This document shows, piece by piece, positions 50,993 through 60,482 of a DNA stretch of 64,000 nt. Both the position numbers and the translations under genes were made by a program. Positions within the stretch are counted from its first letter, which is position 1, and each line of letters opens with the position of its first letter. The DNA lies in assembly GCF_021021475.1 (NCBI RefSeq), contig NZ_JAINWL010000001.1:62001-126000 (forward strand), given 5' to 3'. The DNA comes from Citromicrobium bathyomarinum (lineage in GTDB: Bacteria; Pseudomonadota; Alphaproteobacteria; Sphingomonadales; Sphingomonadaceae). The notes beneath the pieces were generated by a model, which was not told where the DNA came from, did no database searches, and saw only the letters and a program-made list of their open reading frames with translations.

Positions 50993-51679
50993 CTAGGCGA
51001 GCACGCCGTCATGCAGACGGACCACGCGGTCCATCTTCGCTGCCAGCCGTTCGTTATGCGTGGCGACCAGCGCTGCACTACCCTGCCCGCGAACCAGTTC
51101 GAGGAACTGGGCGAGCACCTTTTCCGAGGTCGCCTCGTCCAGATTGCCGGTCGGCTCGTCCGCCAGCACCAGCTTGGGCTGGTTGGCGAGAGCGCGGGCG
51201 ACTGCAACGCGCTGCTGCTCGCCACCCGAAAGCTGGCTGGGCCGGTGCTCCAGCCGCTCGGCCAAACCAAGCGCGCTGAGCAGATCCTTCGCCCGCGTCT
51301 CTGCCTCCGCGCGCGGGACACCGCCGACGAGCTGGGGAAGGACCACGTTCTCGACCGCGTTGAAATCGGGCAGCAGGTGATGAAACTGGTAAACGAAGCC
51401 CAGATGCTCACGACGCAGTGCGGTGCGCTGCTGGCTGTCCGATTTCTCCGCCGCCTGGCCCGCGATCACGATCGTGCCGCCGAAGCCGCCTTCCAACAGG
51501 CCGACCGCCTGCAGCATGGTCGACTTGCCCGAGCCGGAGGGCCCCAGCAGCGCGACGATTTCGCCCGGCATGACCTTCAGGTCGACACCGCGCAGCACGT
51601 CGATCCGCACGCCGCCCTGCTCGAAACTGCGGGTCACGCGGCGGAGTTCGACCACCGGTTGCATAATGGCATTACTCAT
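50993..51679 (-). CDS. lolD: Lipoprotein-releasing ABC transporter ATP-binding protein
   Basis: ATPase of 228 residues that powers release of outer-membrane lipoproteins from the inner membrane to LolA. Walker [11 protein letters not shown]-loop [12 protein letters not shown] (typical of LolD/MacB-type), signature [15 protein letters not shown], Walker [13 protein letters not shown] and the switch His in ATHNE are all seen. ATG at 51679 overlaps the end of lolC by eight bases. Confidence 0.95.
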   Translation of the reverse strand: MSNAIMQPVVELRRVTRSFEQGGVRIDVLRGVDLKVMPGEIVALLGPSGSGKSTMLQAVGLLEGGFGGTIVIAGQAAEKSDSQQRTALRREHLGFVYQFHHLLPDFNAVENVVLPQLVGGVPRAEAETRAKDLLSALGLAERLEHRPSQLSGGEQQRVAVARALANQPKLVLADEPTGNLDEATSEKVLAQFLELVRGQGSAALVATHNERLAAKMDRVVRLHDGVLA

Positions 51680-52913
51680 AGCGCAGCACCTGCACGGGGT
51701 CCGTGTTTGCAGCCTTGAACGCGGGATAGAGCGTCGCAAGGAAGCTCAGCACCAGCGCCAGCGACACGATGCCGAACACCTCCCACGGGTCGGTCCGGGC
51801 GGGCAGCGTGGTCAGGAAGCGGATCGATGGATCCCACAGATTCTGCCCCGTGACGATCTCGATCCCGTGGACGATCGGCTGGCGGAAAATCAGCACCAGC
51901 GCGCCCAGCGCAAGGCCGGCCGCAGTCCCGATCGCACCCACGGTAAAGCCGGTCGTGACGAAGATCTTCAGGATCGACTGCCTGCTCGCCCCCATGGTTC
52001 GCATGATTGCGATGTCGCGGGTCTTCGAGCGGACCAGCATCACCAGGCTGGAGAGAATGTTGAACGCGGCGACCACCACCATAAAGCTGAGCGCGAAGAA
52101 CATCGCGACCCGCTCCACCTGCAACGCCTCGAAGATCGAACTGTTGATCTGCTGCCAGGTGCGCACGATCGCGATACCCTGAAGCCGCTGCTCGATCGGG
52201 GCCATAATCTCGGTGACACGGTCGGCATCCTCGGTCGTCACCTCGATCATCCCGATCGTGTCGCCGGTCAGCAGCAGGGTCTGCGCCTGCGGGATCGGCA
52301 TGATGATGAAGGCACCGTCGTAATCGTACAGGCCAACCTCGAAGATCGCACCGACCTCGTAGCCGACCTGGCGCGGCACCGTACCGAAGGGGGTGGAGCG
52401 CCCGGCGGGATTGATCACCGTGATGACATCGCCGACCCGTGCGCCGATATTTTCCGCCAGCCGCGATCCGATCGCGACCTTGTCCGCGCCCGGCTTGATC
52501 TCAGCCATGCTGCCCATCAGCGTCTTGTCCTGCAGCGCGTCGATATCTTCCTGCGTGTTGCCGCGCACCAGCACAGCCTCGACCCGGCCATCGAAGGTCA
52601 CCAGCAGCGGCTGTTCGATCAGCGGCGAGGCGCTGACCACGCCCTCGCTCTCGCGAATATCGGCCAGCACGCTCTTCCAGTCGTCCAGCCGCCCGCCATA
52701 GGCCTGTACGATGGCATGGCCGTTGAGACCCACGATCTTGTCGAGCAGTTCGGCCCGAAAACCGTTCATCACACTCATCACGATGACCAGCATCGCGACC
52801 GACAGCATCACCACGCCGATCGAAATTCCGGCGACCAGCTTGATGAACCCCTCGCCCTTGCCGGGCCAGAGGTAACGCTTGGCGATGGTCCATTCGAATG
52901 GGTTGAGAAACAA
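51672..52913 (-). CDS. lolC: Lipoprotein-releasing ABC transporter permease
   Basis: Inner-membrane permease of 413 residues (LolC/LolE family). The N-terminal segment after [17 protein letters not shown] is membrane-spanning (about 25-50), a large periplasmic domain follows, and three C-terminal segments enclose the FtsX-like core ([15 protein letters not shown]). Alphaproteobacteria usually have a single LolC/E-type subunit acting as a homodimer. The start is taken as TTG at 52913, which yields the family N-terminus; no ATG or GTG fits and the ribosome-binding site is weak, so the codon is uncertain. Confidence 0.9.
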   Translation of the reverse strand: MFLNPFEWTIAKRYLWPGKGEGFIKLVAGISIGVVMLSVAMLVIVMSVMNGFRAELLDKIVGLNGHAIVQAYGGRLDDWKSVLADIRESEGVVSASPLIEQPLLVTFDGRVEAVLVRGNTQEDIDALQDKTLMGSMAEIKPGADKVAIGSRLAENIGARVGDVITVINPAGRSTPFGTVPRQVGYEVGAIFEVGLYDYDGAFIIMPIPQAQTLLLTGDTIGMIEVTTEDADRVTEIMAPIEQRLQGIAIVRTWQQINSSIFEALQVERVAMFFALSFMVVVAAFNILSSLVMLVRSKTRDIAIMRTMGASRQSILKIFVTTGFTVGAIGTAAGLALGALVLIFRQPIVHGIEIVTGQNLWDPSIRFLTTLPARTDPWEVFGIVSLALVLSFLATLYPAFKAANTDPVQVLRYE

Positions 52914-52955
52914 GGAGCAGTCCGTTTTTGTAATCCCGGCCCCGGGCGTTAGGGG

Positions 52956-52989
52956 GCCGCGCCTTTCTGCGCAATGAAAACGGCGCGGC
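52956..52989. promoter_or_regulatory. Inverted repeat in the lolC-purF divergent region
   Basis: GCCGCGCC (52956-52963) and GGCGCGGC (52982-52989) pair perfectly around an 18-base loop and are followed by TTTG. It lies in the 213 bases between the divergent lolC and purF genes. It may be a leader hairpin of the purF message or an operator. No purine-responsive element was recognised. Confidence 0.35.
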
Positions 52990-53126
52990 TTTGTGCACGG
53001 GGATGAACGTGGGCACGATTTCGGACTGCGGCTCCGGAGGCAAACCGACCCCACAAGCCTTGTAATTCATCCGTCACATCGCCAATGGAGCGGGCGACCT
53101 ATCGAGGCAATCGGGCGCCCCCACCC

Positions 53127-54614
53127 ATGGACCTGCAACACCCCTTCCACGACGAGAACGGCGACAGCCTGCATGAAGAATGCGGGGTGTTCGGCGCGAT
53201 CAATGCCGGCAGCGAGGCTGCGACCACCACCGCACTGGGCCTCCACGCCCTGCAGCACCGCGGTCAGGAGGCCGCCGGGATCAGCAGTTTCGACGGCACG
53301 CACTTCTACACCCGGCGCGGGCTCGGCCATGTGGCGGAGAATTTCTCGAGCGCGGAATCGATTGCCGAACTGCCCGGTTTCATGGCCGTCGGCCACGTCC
53401 GCTATTCGACCACCGGCGGCGCCGGGCTGCGCAACGTCCAGCCCCTATACGCCGATCTCGCGAGCGGCGGCTTCGCCATCGCGCATAACGGCAACATCTC
53501 CAACGCGGCGACGCTGCGCGAGGAACTGGTCGGCAAGGGCGCGATCTTCCAGTCGACCAGCGATACCGAGGTGATCATCCACCTCGTCGCGACCAGCCGT
53601 TACCCCACCATGCTCGACAAGCTGACCGACGCGCTGCGGCTGGTTGAAGGCGCCTATGCGCTGATCGTGGCGACCCCGCGCGGAATGGCGGCGTGCCGCG
53701 ACCCGCTGGGCATCCGTCCGTTGCAGATGGGCCGGATGGGGGATGCGGTGGTGTTTGCCAGCGAGACCGTCGCCTTCGACGTGGTCGGCGCTAAATTCGA
53801 ACGTGAGGTCGAGCCGGGCGAACTGATCGAAGTCGATTTCGACGGCACGATCCGCTCGCATCGCCCCTTCGGCGACAACCCGCCCCGCCCGTGCATTTTC
53901 GAGCACGTCTATTTCAGCCGGCCCGATTCGATCTTCGCCGGGCGCTCGGTTTACGAGGCGCGCAAGGCAATCGGCTCGGAGCTGGCCAACGAAGCCCCAT
54001 GCGAAGCGGACCTGGTAGTGCCGGTGCCCGATTCGGGCGTGCCCGCCGCGATCGGTTACGCCCAGCAATCGGGCCTCCCGTTCGAACTCGGGATCATCCG
54101 CAGCCACTATGTCGGCAGGACCTTCATCCAGCCCTCCGATGGCGCGCGTCATTCGGGCGTACGGCGCAAGCACAATGCCAATCGCGGGCTCGTAGAGGGC
54201 AAGCGGATCGTGCTGATCGACGATTCGATCGTGCGCGGCACGACCAGCATGAAGATCGTCGAGATGATGCGCGATGCGGGCGCGACGGAGGTTCACTTCC
54301 GCGTCGCCAGCCCGCCGACCGCGCACAGCTGCTATTACGGGGTCGACACGCCCGAGCGCAGCAAGCTGCTCGCCGCACGGATGGAGCTTGAGCCGATGCG
54401 CGAGTTCATCAAGGCGGACAGCCTCGCGTTTATTTCGATCGACGGCCTCTACCGCGCCGTCGGGCGCGAATCGCGCGACAAGGCGTGCCCGCAGTTCTGC
54501 GATGCCTGCTTCACGGGCGATTACCCCACCCGGTTGACCGACTTTACGCGCAACCAGCAGGGCGCAGCGCAGCTTTCCTTCCCTGAAAACAAGCCAGCCA
54601 ACAAGGTCGCCTGA
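53127..54614 (+). CDS. purF: Amidophosphoribosyltransferase
   Basis: First committed enzyme of purine synthesis: converts PRPP and glutamine to 5-phosphoribosylamine. The 495-residue protein has a short propeptide, then the nucleophile Cys19 in HEECGVFGAI, the class II glutaminase (HRGQEAAGI, SHNGN-like AHNGNISN), and the phosphoribosyltransferase domain with VLIDDSIVRGTT. The cysteines KACPQFCDACF near the end suggest a [4Fe-4S] cluster, as in Bacillus-type PurF. ATG at 53127 was chosen because the propeptide begins there. A short-chain dehydrogenase gene follows one base after its stop. Confidence 0.97.
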   Translation: MDLQHPFHDENGDSLHEECGVFGAINAGSEAATTTALGLHALQHRGQEAAGISSFDGTHFYTRRGLGHVAENFSSAESIAELPGFMAVGHVRYSTTGGAGLRNVQPLYADLASGGFAIAHNGNISNAATLREELVGKGAIFQSTSDTEVIIHLVATSRYPTMLDKLTDALRLVEGAYALIVATPRGMAACRDPLGIRPLQMGRMGDAVVFASETVAFDVVGAKFEREVEPGELIEVDFDGTIRSHRPFGDNPPRPCIFEHVYFSRPDSIFAGRSVYEARKAIGSELANEAPCEADLVVPVPDSGVPAAIGYAQQSGLPFELGIIRSHYVGRTFIQPSDGARHSGVRRKHNANRGLVEGKRIVLIDDSIVRGTTSMKIVEMMRDAGATEVHFRVASPPTAHSCYYGVDTPERSKLLAARMELEPMREFIKADSLAFISIDGLYRAVGRESRDKACPQFCDACFTGDYPTRLTDFTRNQQGAAQLSFPENKPANKVA

Positions 54615-54615
54615 C

Positions 54616-55329
54616 ATGGCAGAGAACAAGCCGTTCGAGGGGCGCGTTGCGCTCGTCACCGGAGCATCGCGCGGAATCGGCGCTGCCACCGCCCAAGCGC
54701 TCGCCGCTAAAGGCGCGCACGTCATCCTGACCGCGCGCGACGATGCCGCGCTTGAGCGGGTCGAGGATGCGATCCACAATGACGGCGGCACTGCCACGAT
54801 CGCGCCCGTCGATCTGACCGAGAACGATGGCGTTGCGCGACTCGCCCAGGCGATCTCCAGCCGCTGGGACGCGCTCGACATGCTGGTGATCAGCGCGGCC
54901 TACCTGCCCACCCTGACTCCCGTGACGCAGATCGAGCCGAAGCAGTTCAACAATGCGATCACGGTCAACCTGCTCGCCACGCAGGCGCTGCTCGCCGGGC
55001 TGCACCCGATGCTCAAGCGCGCCGACGCCGGCCGCGTGATCGGCCTGACCAGCAGCGTGGGCGCAACCCCGCGCGCCTACTGGTCTGCCTACGGATCGAC
55101 CAAGGCCGCGTTCGACAACCTGCTGGAATGCTACGCGCAGGAAGTCGCCAACACAGGCGCGATCCGCGTCGCGCTGGTCGATCCGGGTGCCACCCGAACC
55201 GCCATGCGCGAGAAAGCCTATCCAGGCGAAGACCCGCAAACGGTCAAGCCGCCCGAGGAAGTGGCCAGCCGGATCGCGGAGCTTTTCGAAGGCGATTTCG
55301 AGACCGGTCACCGGGAAAGAGTTGGTTAA
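54616..55329 (+). CDS. Short-chain dehydrogenase/reductase
   Basis: NAD(P)-dependent oxidoreductase of 237 residues. It has the classical cofactor motif TGASRGIG, ISAAY in place of NNAG, the catalytic Ser in LTSSVG, and YGSTK with Tyr and Lys. PGATRT after strand 6 is normal. The substrate is unknown. It directly follows purF, a pairing often seen in sphingomonads and so probably cotranscribed, but without an obvious link to purine synthesis. Confidence 0.9.
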   Translation: MAENKPFEGRVALVTGASRGIGAATAQALAAKGAHVILTARDDAALERVEDAIHNDGGTATIAPVDLTENDGVARLAQAISSRWDALDMLVISAAYLPTLTPVTQIEPKQFNNAITVNLLATQALLAGLHPMLKRADAGRVIGLTSSVGATPRAYWSAYGSTKAAFDNLLECYAQEVANTGAIRVALVDPGATRTAMREKAYPGEDPQTVKPPEEVASRIAELFEGDFETGHRERVG

Positions 55330-55354
55330 GGCGGTTTAGCCAACCCTCATCATA

Positions 55355-55407
55355 TTCGCGCAAGCAGGTCTGCGCGAAACCCGTCTAGGGAAAAATACTA
55401 GGACGGG
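55355..55407 (+). promoter_or_regulatory. Two consecutive hairpins before the PilZ gene
   Basis: TTCGCGC (55355-55361) pairs perfectly with GCGCGAA (55372-55378), 10-base loop. Right after it, CCCGTC-TAG (55380-55388) pairs with CTAG-GACGGG (55398-55407), one bulge, 9-base A-rich loop. The second right arm holds the purine-rich bases (AGGACGGG) that would serve as ribosome-binding site of the gene starting at 55417. They could end the purF-SDR message or control PilZ translation. Confidence 0.45.
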
Positions 55408-55416
55408 TGAATCGAG

Positions 55417-55776
55417 ATGGTTGCGTTGAAGCACGGCTATGCCGACGCGGTGCAGGAAGACCGGTGCGCGCCGCGCACGAAGCTTGCAATACCGGCGCAA
55501 TTGCGCGTCAGCGGGGGCGGCACTTTCCGCACGGTAGTCCACGATCTGTCGATCGCTGGCTTCAGCGCATCATCGATCGGGCGGCTGCATCCCGAACAGG
55601 CCTGCTGGCTGACACTGCCGAGCCTCCAGCCGATCGAGGCGCGGGTCGTCTGGTGGAACCACTCGATTGCGGGGGCCGCCTTCGAAAACATGCTCGCCGC
55701 CGAAGTACTCGACGATCTGCTGTCCGTCTGGCGGGCCCCGAAAGGTGGCGGAGTGACCCGATCCTGCCTGTTCTGA
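55417..55776 (+). CDS. PilZ domain protein (c-di-GMP receptor)
   Basis: Single-domain PilZ protein of 119 residues, expected to bind cyclic di-GMP and change a partner such as a synthase or motility component. The binding signature is only partly canonical: the arginine motif reads DRCAPRTKL (RxxxR present), and HDLSIAGFSAS stands for D/NxSxxG. The domain ends with VVWWNHSIAGAAFEN. The window also holds an exopolysaccharide locus, a usual target of c-di-GMP, but 26 kb away, so a link is only a guess. Confidence 0.85.
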   Translation: MVALKHGYADAVQEDRCAPRTKLAIPAQLRVSGGGTFRTVVHDLSIAGFSASSIGRLHPEQACWLTLPSLQPIEARVVWWNHSIAGAAFENMLAAEVLDDLLSVWRAPKGGGVTRSCLF

Positions 55777-55780
55777 GCGG

Positions 55781-56950
55781 CTAGAGTCCCGCCCCGATCG
55801 TCGCCATGAGCTTGGCGCGTTCGGCGGAGAGGTCCTTGCCGGTCGCGGCCGGCCAGTTGGATACAATCGCGATCACCACCCGGCTGGCGGGGAGGATCGT
55901 GATCGACTGGCCGAATATCCCCTGCGCGCCGAAATTGTCGCCGGGATAGGTCCACCACTGATAGCCGTAGCCATAGCCGTTGCCGAAATCGACGTGCGGC
56001 GATCCCGCTTCGGCGAACCAGCCATCAGGCACCACGCCATCCCCGCCTTCCAGCGCGAACTGGCCCATCCGCGCATAATCGCTGAGCGCGGCCGACAGGC
56101 AGCAGCCGCCAACGCTGCGGCCCGACAGATCGGTCTGCCAGAACAGCGGGTGCGCAAAGCCGGCCGGGTCGACGATCTTGCGCTTGGCATATTCGGCCAG
56201 CGTCTCGCCCACCGCGTTTTCCACCAGCACGCCGATCAGGTTGGTCTCGCCGGTCTTGTAGACCCACTTTTCCCCCGCTGGTGTCTCTCGCGGCAGGGTC
56301 TTCATATATTCGACCACCTGGTCCTGACCCGGCTTGGGGGTGACGTTGAACATTTTCGCGACGTCGGAATTGGGATCGGTGTAGTCCTCGTTCCACTTCA
56401 CGCCCGAGGTCATCGTGGCGAGCTGTTCGACCGTCACATCGTCGTAAGCGCTGCCCTTCAGCCCGGGAATGTACTGCGACACGGGATCGCTCAGGCTGGC
56501 GATGAAACCGTCCTTCAGCGCCGCGCCCAGCAGGGTCGAGGTAAAGCTCTTGGCGACCGAGAAGCTGGTCCAGCGATCATCGGGACCAAAGCCGAGGCCA
56601 TAGTCGACAAAGCGGACCTTGCCGTCCTGCAGCACCATCACCCCGGCTGCGTTCTGGCTGGCCATATAGGCGCGGATCGCGGCCTGTGTCTTGGCGGGCA
56701 GTGCCTCGCCCTGCGGAAGCGCCCGGGGCGTCGCGGGCAGAGCGACCTCCTGACCCGGGAAGAAGGTTTCCATCGAGCGGAAGCGGGCCGAGCGCGTGGC
56801 ATCGTCCCAGAACAGCACCTCTGCTCCCACCACTGGCAGCGGGTCCGAGGGCATGCTCGCGGTGACGCCGCGCGCGGTATCGACCGGAGCGGTCGCGCAT
56901 CCGGCGAGCGGCAGGGCGAGCGCCCCGATCAGCGCGAGGTACTTGGTCAT
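55781..56950 (-). CDS. Serine hydrolase lipoprotein (class C beta-lactamase-like)
   Basis: Protein of 389 residues with a lipoprotein signal ending LPLAGC (Cys18), so membrane-anchored and periplasmic. The beta-lactamase-related domain carries the SxxK motif SVAK in TSFSVAKSFTS and a YxN-like YKTGETN. A GxG-type third motif may be GIFGQS. It is more like the 6-aminohexanoate hydrolase/esterase EstB branch than a true AmpC; no resistance is implied. AAGGAGAG at the end of cfa serves as ribosome-binding site, and the start is one base after the cfa stop. Confidence 0.87.
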   Translation of the reverse strand: MTKYLALIGALALPLAGCATAPVDTARGVTASMPSDPLPVVGAEVLFWDDATRSARFRSMETFFPGQEVALPATPRALPQGEALPAKTQAAIRAYMASQNAAGVMVLQDGKVRFVDYGLGFGPDDRWTSFSVAKSFTSTLLGAALKDGFIASLSDPVSQYIPGLKGSAYDDVTVEQLATMTSGVKWNEDYTDPNSDVAKMFNVTPKPGQDQVVEYMKTLPRETPAGEKWVYKTGETNLIGVLVENAVGETLAEYAKRKIVDPAGFAHPLFWQTDLSGRSVGGCCLSAALSDYARMGQFALEGGDGVVPDGWFAEAGSPHVDFGNGYGYGYQWWTYPGDNFGAQGIFGQSITILPASRVVIAIVSNWPAATGKDLSAERAKLMATIGAGL

Positions 56951-56951
56951 C

Positions 56952-58208
56952 TCATCTCTCCTTAACCAGGGTCACCTGGTACACATCGATCCCGCCACCG
57001 CGGAAACCGCCTTCGCAATACATCAGGTAATAGCGCCACAGGGCGCGGAAGCGTTCGTCAAAGCCTTCGGGCAATAGCGACTCCGCCGCCGCCCGATCGA
57101 ACGCCTCGCGCCAGATCCGCAACGTTTCGGCGTAGTCGATCCCGAAGCGCTTCTCGTCCGTCCAGCGCAGCCCGCGTTCCTCGCCGAGCGCGCGGAATTC
57201 GGACGCGCGGATCAGCAGGCCGCCGGGGAAGATATAGGCCTGGATGAAGTCCGCGCTGGCGGCGTAGGAATCGAACAGCGCATCGTCGATCGCGATGAAC
57301 TGGATCGCGGCGCGCCCGCCCGGTTTCAGGTTCCGCGCAACGCAATCCATGAAGGTCGGCCAATATTCGCGGCCCAGCGCTTCGACCATCTCGACGCTGG
57401 CGATCGCGTCGTACTGGCCGTTGGTGTCGCGGTAATCCTGATACAGGAAGCGCGCATCGCCGACGCTTTGCCGCCGGGCCCAGGCAAGCTGCTCTTCCGA
57501 CAGGCTGATCGCGTCGACCTTCGCCCCGCGATCCGCCGCCGCGCGTGCCAGAGTGCCCCAGCCACATCCGATTTCGAGCAGTGTTTCCCCGGGCTTGAGC
57601 GCTACGCGGTCGAGGATCGCATCGATCTTCGCCCGCTGCGCCATATTGAGCGTCTGGGGCGCGCTGCCTTCATCGAACAGCGCGGCCGAATAGGTCATCG
57701 TCTCGCCCAGCCATGCGGCGTAGAAATCATTGCCGAGGTCGTAGTGCGCGGAGATGTTCTTCTCCGCCCCTTTGCGGGTGTTACGCTGCTTGCCATGCGC
57801 GCTGCGCAGCGCGCGCTTCCATCCGCCCTTGGCGCGGGCGGTATCGCCCAACGTAGCCGCGTTTTGCATGAACAGAGCGAACAGCGGCACCGGATCGGGG
57901 CTCGACCATTCGCCCGCCTCCCACGCCTGATACCAGCCCACCGAACCGCCGGTCGCGACCCTCACCAGCGCGCGCCAGTTGTGGATCGTCACCTCCGCCT
58001 CGAAACCCGGTGAGCGGCCGCCGAGCAGCCGCGTGCTGCCATCGGGCAAGCGCCCAAGCACCGCGCCACGTGCGATGCCTTCGTCCATCTTGTCGAGCAG
58101 CTTGTGAAATCCGGGGGCGAGCAGGCGGGCGAAGATGCCCGGCTTCCGTTCGAAGCGTTGCGATGCGGCGAGCAAATCGCCCCCGCGCTGGTTTTCGCTT
58201 ACCCCCAT
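56952..58208 (-). CDS. cfa: Cyclopropane-fatty-acyl-phospholipid synthase
   Basis: SAM-dependent enzyme of 418 residues that methylenates cis double bonds of membrane phospholipid acyl chains. The SAM motif is LLEIGCGWGTLARAAADRG, preceded by NISAHYDLGNDFYAAWLGETMTYS (broken here for description), a strict family hallmark, and followed by VEMVEALGREYW and FIQAYIFPGG. Membrane-lipid protection in stationary phase or under light stress is the usual role; it lies directly downstream of the photolyase gene. Confidence 0.93.
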   Translation of the reverse strand: MGVSENQRGGDLLAASQRFERKPGIFARLLAPGFHKLLDKMDEGIARGAVLGRLPDGSTRLLGGRSPGFEAEVTIHNWRALVRVATGGSVGWYQAWEAGEWSSPDPVPLFALFMQNAATLGDTARAKGGWKRALRSAHGKQRNTRKGAEKNISAHYDLGNDFYAAWLGETMTYSAALFDEGSAPQTLNMAQRAKIDAILDRVALKPGETLLEIGCGWGTLARAAADRGAKVDAISLSEEQLAWARRQSVGDARFLYQDYRDTNGQYDAIASVEMVEALGREYWPTFMDCVARNLKPGGRAAIQFIAIDDALFDSYAASADFIQAYIFPGGLLIRASEFRALGEERGLRWTDEKRFGIDYAETLRIWREAFDRAAAESLLPEGFDERFRALWRYYLMYCEGGFRGGGIDVYQVTLVKER

Positions 58209-58264
58209 TGAGGCCCGCTTATGCCCCGCAGCCCCGTGGGCGACAACCCGTCATGCGCGCGCCA

Positions 58265-59668
58265 TCAATCGTCCTTCATCGCGCGGTAGGCTTCCAGCGC
58301 CCGTTCGCGCGCCTCCTTGTGGCCGATGATCTTTGCCGGGTAGTCGCTGGGGCGGCATTTGTCCGAGGGATCGTGGATTTCGCTGTCGGGCAGGTCCGCC
58401 AGTTCGGGCACCCATTCGCGGATATAGCCGGCCGCATCGAACTTCTCGCTCTGGCTTAGGGGGGCCATGATCCGCGGGAACATGTTGCTGTCCACACCGG
58501 TGCCCGCGACCCACTGCCAGTTGGTGCCGTTGCTGGCGTAGTCGGCATCGACCAGCGTGTCCCAGAACCAGCGCTCGCCGTGGCGCCAGTCGATCAGCAG
58601 GTGCTTGATGAGGAAGCTGGCCGCGATCATCCGCACGCGGTTGTGCATCCAGCCGATCGCCCACAGCTGGCGCATCCCGGCATCGACGATGGGGTAGCCG
58701 GTACGGCCCTGCTGCCAGGCCTCCAGCTCTTCTTGAATCACGTGCCCGCGATTGGGATTGCGCCAGAGCTTGGCGTCGTCGATCGCGTCGCGGTAGCTCT
58801 CTTCGGGGTAGCGCGGGAACTGGCACAGGATGTTCTGCGCATAATCGCGCCAGATCAGCTCGCTCTCGTAAGTCCGCCAGCCGTCGCTGCGCTTGTCCTT
58901 CATCCGATGCCAGATCTGGACCGGGGAAATCTCGCCCCAGTGCAGGTGCGGCGACATCTGGCTGGTCTGATCGACCGATGGCAGGTTACGGCCTTCGTCG
59001 TACTCGCCGACATGATCGGCCCACCAGTCGAGCCGTTCGTGCGCGGCGTCTTCGCCGATCGACCAGAACTTCGCCATCTGCGTGGACCAGTCGGGATTGG
59101 TTGGGAGCAGGCTCCAATCCGCCAGATCGTCGCTCGGCGGCAGGTCCCTGGGCTGGGAAATCGTCTCCGGCGCAGGCAGGTCGTCGCGCGGCGGCATCAG
59201 GTCGCGCATCGTTCGGGAAAATGGGGTGTATATCTTGTAGGGGTCACCTGAGCCCGTGGTCGCGGTGCCAGGTGGCATCAGGTAATTCCCGTCGTGCAGT
59301 TCTAAGTCGCACCCCTCGGGCAGCGCCGTCTTCAGATCGCCCTGTGCCTTACGCCACCACGGTTCGTAATGGCGGTTGGCGTGGATCGCACTCGCCCCGG
59401 TCTTCGCCGCGAGGTCTGCGAGGATGTCCACGCTGTCGCCACGCCGCAGGATCAGCGACGCGTTGTGCCGTCCGAAACTCTTCGCCAGACTCTCCAGCGA
59501 ATGGTGCAACCACCAGCGCGAGGCACCGCCGTATTTTCGATCCCCCGTCCGCTCGTCGTCGAGCACGAAGACCGGGATGATCGGCCCGGCCTGGGCCGCT
59601 GCGTAGAGCGCGGGATTGTCTGCGAGCCGCAGGTCGCGCCGCAGCCAGACGATTTGAGGAGAAGCCAT
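58265..59668 (-). CDS. phrB: Deoxyribodipyrimidine photolyase
   Basis: Light-driven repair enzyme for cyclobutane pyrimidine dimers, 467 residues. The N-terminal Rossmann antenna domain begins IVWLRRDLRLADNPAL, and the FAD-binding helical domain has MSPHLHWGEISP, WRDYAQNILCQFP, TGYPIVDAGMRQLW and NRVRMIAASFLIKHLLIDWRHGE (spaced by turns). The form is a class I CPD photolyase. ATG at 59668 gives the conserved N-terminus; its ATG overlaps by two bases the ATG of the divergent PAP2 gene. Confidence 0.95.
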   Translation of the reverse strand: MASPQIVWLRRDLRLADNPALYAAAQAGPIIPVFVLDDERTGDRKYGGASRWWLHHSLESLAKSFGRHNASLILRRGDSVDILADLAAKTGASAIHANRHYEPWWRKAQGDLKTALPEGCDLELHDGNYLMPPGTATTGSGDPYKIYTPFSRTMRDLMPPRDDLPAPETISQPRDLPPSDDLADWSLLPTNPDWSTQMAKFWSIGEDAAHERLDWWADHVGEYDEGRNLPSVDQTSQMSPHLHWGEISPVQIWHRMKDKRSDGWRTYESELIWRDYAQNILCQFPRYPEESYRDAIDDAKLWRNPNRGHVIQEELEAWQQGRTGYPIVDAGMRQLWAIGWMHNRVRMIAASFLIKHLLIDWRHGERWFWDTLVDADYASNGTNWQWVAGTGVDSNMFPRIMAPLSQSEKFDAAGYIREWVPELADLPDSEIHDPSDKCRPSDYPAKIIGHKEARERALEAYRAMKDD

Positions 59669-60482
59669 GCGAGAGGAACCTCGCACCAAACAGGCTGTTC
59701 CTGCTCGCATGGATCATATCCACATCGGACACGGACACGAGCCCCAGGCGACTCTCCCCGCCGAGACCGTTGCGCTTCCCGAGCGTGGCTTCACGATCAA
59801 CCGCAGCAAGGCACTGATTGCCGCGGGCGTGCTGTGGGCGATCTGGGGCTTGATGATCTGGCTGGTCACACAGGGCCGCACTGCCGACTTCGACCATTCG
59901 GGGCTGATGCTCTATCGCGCGGGCATCGATCTCCAGCCGCTGGGCGGCAACATGCTGCAAGAGGCGGTGCGCGATATCACCGCGCTGGGCGGGCTCCTCC
60001 TCTCAACCCTCGCGGCGGGGGCAGCGGCGATCGCCCTTCTTTTCCTGCGGATGCGGCGCGAGGCGATGCTGTTTACGCTTACCGTCGTCCTAGGCTGGGG
60101 GCTCAACGCACTCATGAAAACGCTTGTCGGGCGGGAGCGCCCCACCCTCGTCCCGCATCTGACCGAGGCGGCGGGCTACAGCTTCCCGAGCGGACACAGC
60201 TTTACCTCGGCGATGATCTATATCGGCATGGCGCTGGCCTTCGCCTCGTTCAGCGGCAGGCACTCGGTGCGCTATACGCTGATCGGAAGCGCGATGGTGA
60301 TCTCCGCGATGATCGCGTGGAGCCGGGTGATGTTGGGCGTGCACTTCCCCAGCGACGTGATCGCCGGATGGTCCGGCGGCGCGGCGTGGGCCTTCACCGC
60401 CGCCGCGCTGCTATACGAACCGGCCAAGCGCGCTGCCGACAGCGCGGCAGCGCACGGGCTCGATCCGCTGGGTCACCGCTAA
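59667..60482 (+). CDS. PAP2-superfamily membrane phosphatase
   Basis: Membrane phosphatase of 271 residues. Six hydrophobic segments surround the PAP2 active site: KTLVGRERP, the central FPSGHSF, and SRVMLGVHFPSDVIAGW. Substrates of the family are phosphatidate, undecaprenyl diphosphate or lipid A phosphates. ATG at 59667 has GAGGAG five bases upstream; the alternative ATG at 59709 (MDHIHIGHGHEP) lacks a good ribosome-binding site but would leave room between the divergent starts. The stop overlaps the convergent korB stop. Confidence 0.87.
   Translation: MREEPRTKQAVPARMDHIHIGHGHEPQATLPAETVALPERGFTINRSKALIAAGVLWAIWGLMIWLVTQGRTADFDHSGLMLYRAGIDLQPLGGNMLQEAVRDITALGGLLLSTLAAGAAAIALLFLRMRREAMLFTLTVVLGWGLNALMKTLVGRERPTLVPHLTEAAGYSFPSGHSFTSAMIYIGMALAFASFSGRHSVRYTLIGSAMVISAMIAWSRVMLGVHFPSDVIAGWSGGAAWAFTAAALLYEPAKRAADSAAAHGLDPLGHR

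Noticed and set aside
55781-56950. Antibiotic-resistance beta-lactamase
   Set aside because: SxxK and YxN-like motifs place it among serine hydrolases/esterases, but nothing indicates a true AmpC; lipoprotein anchoring and lipid-gene context argue against it.
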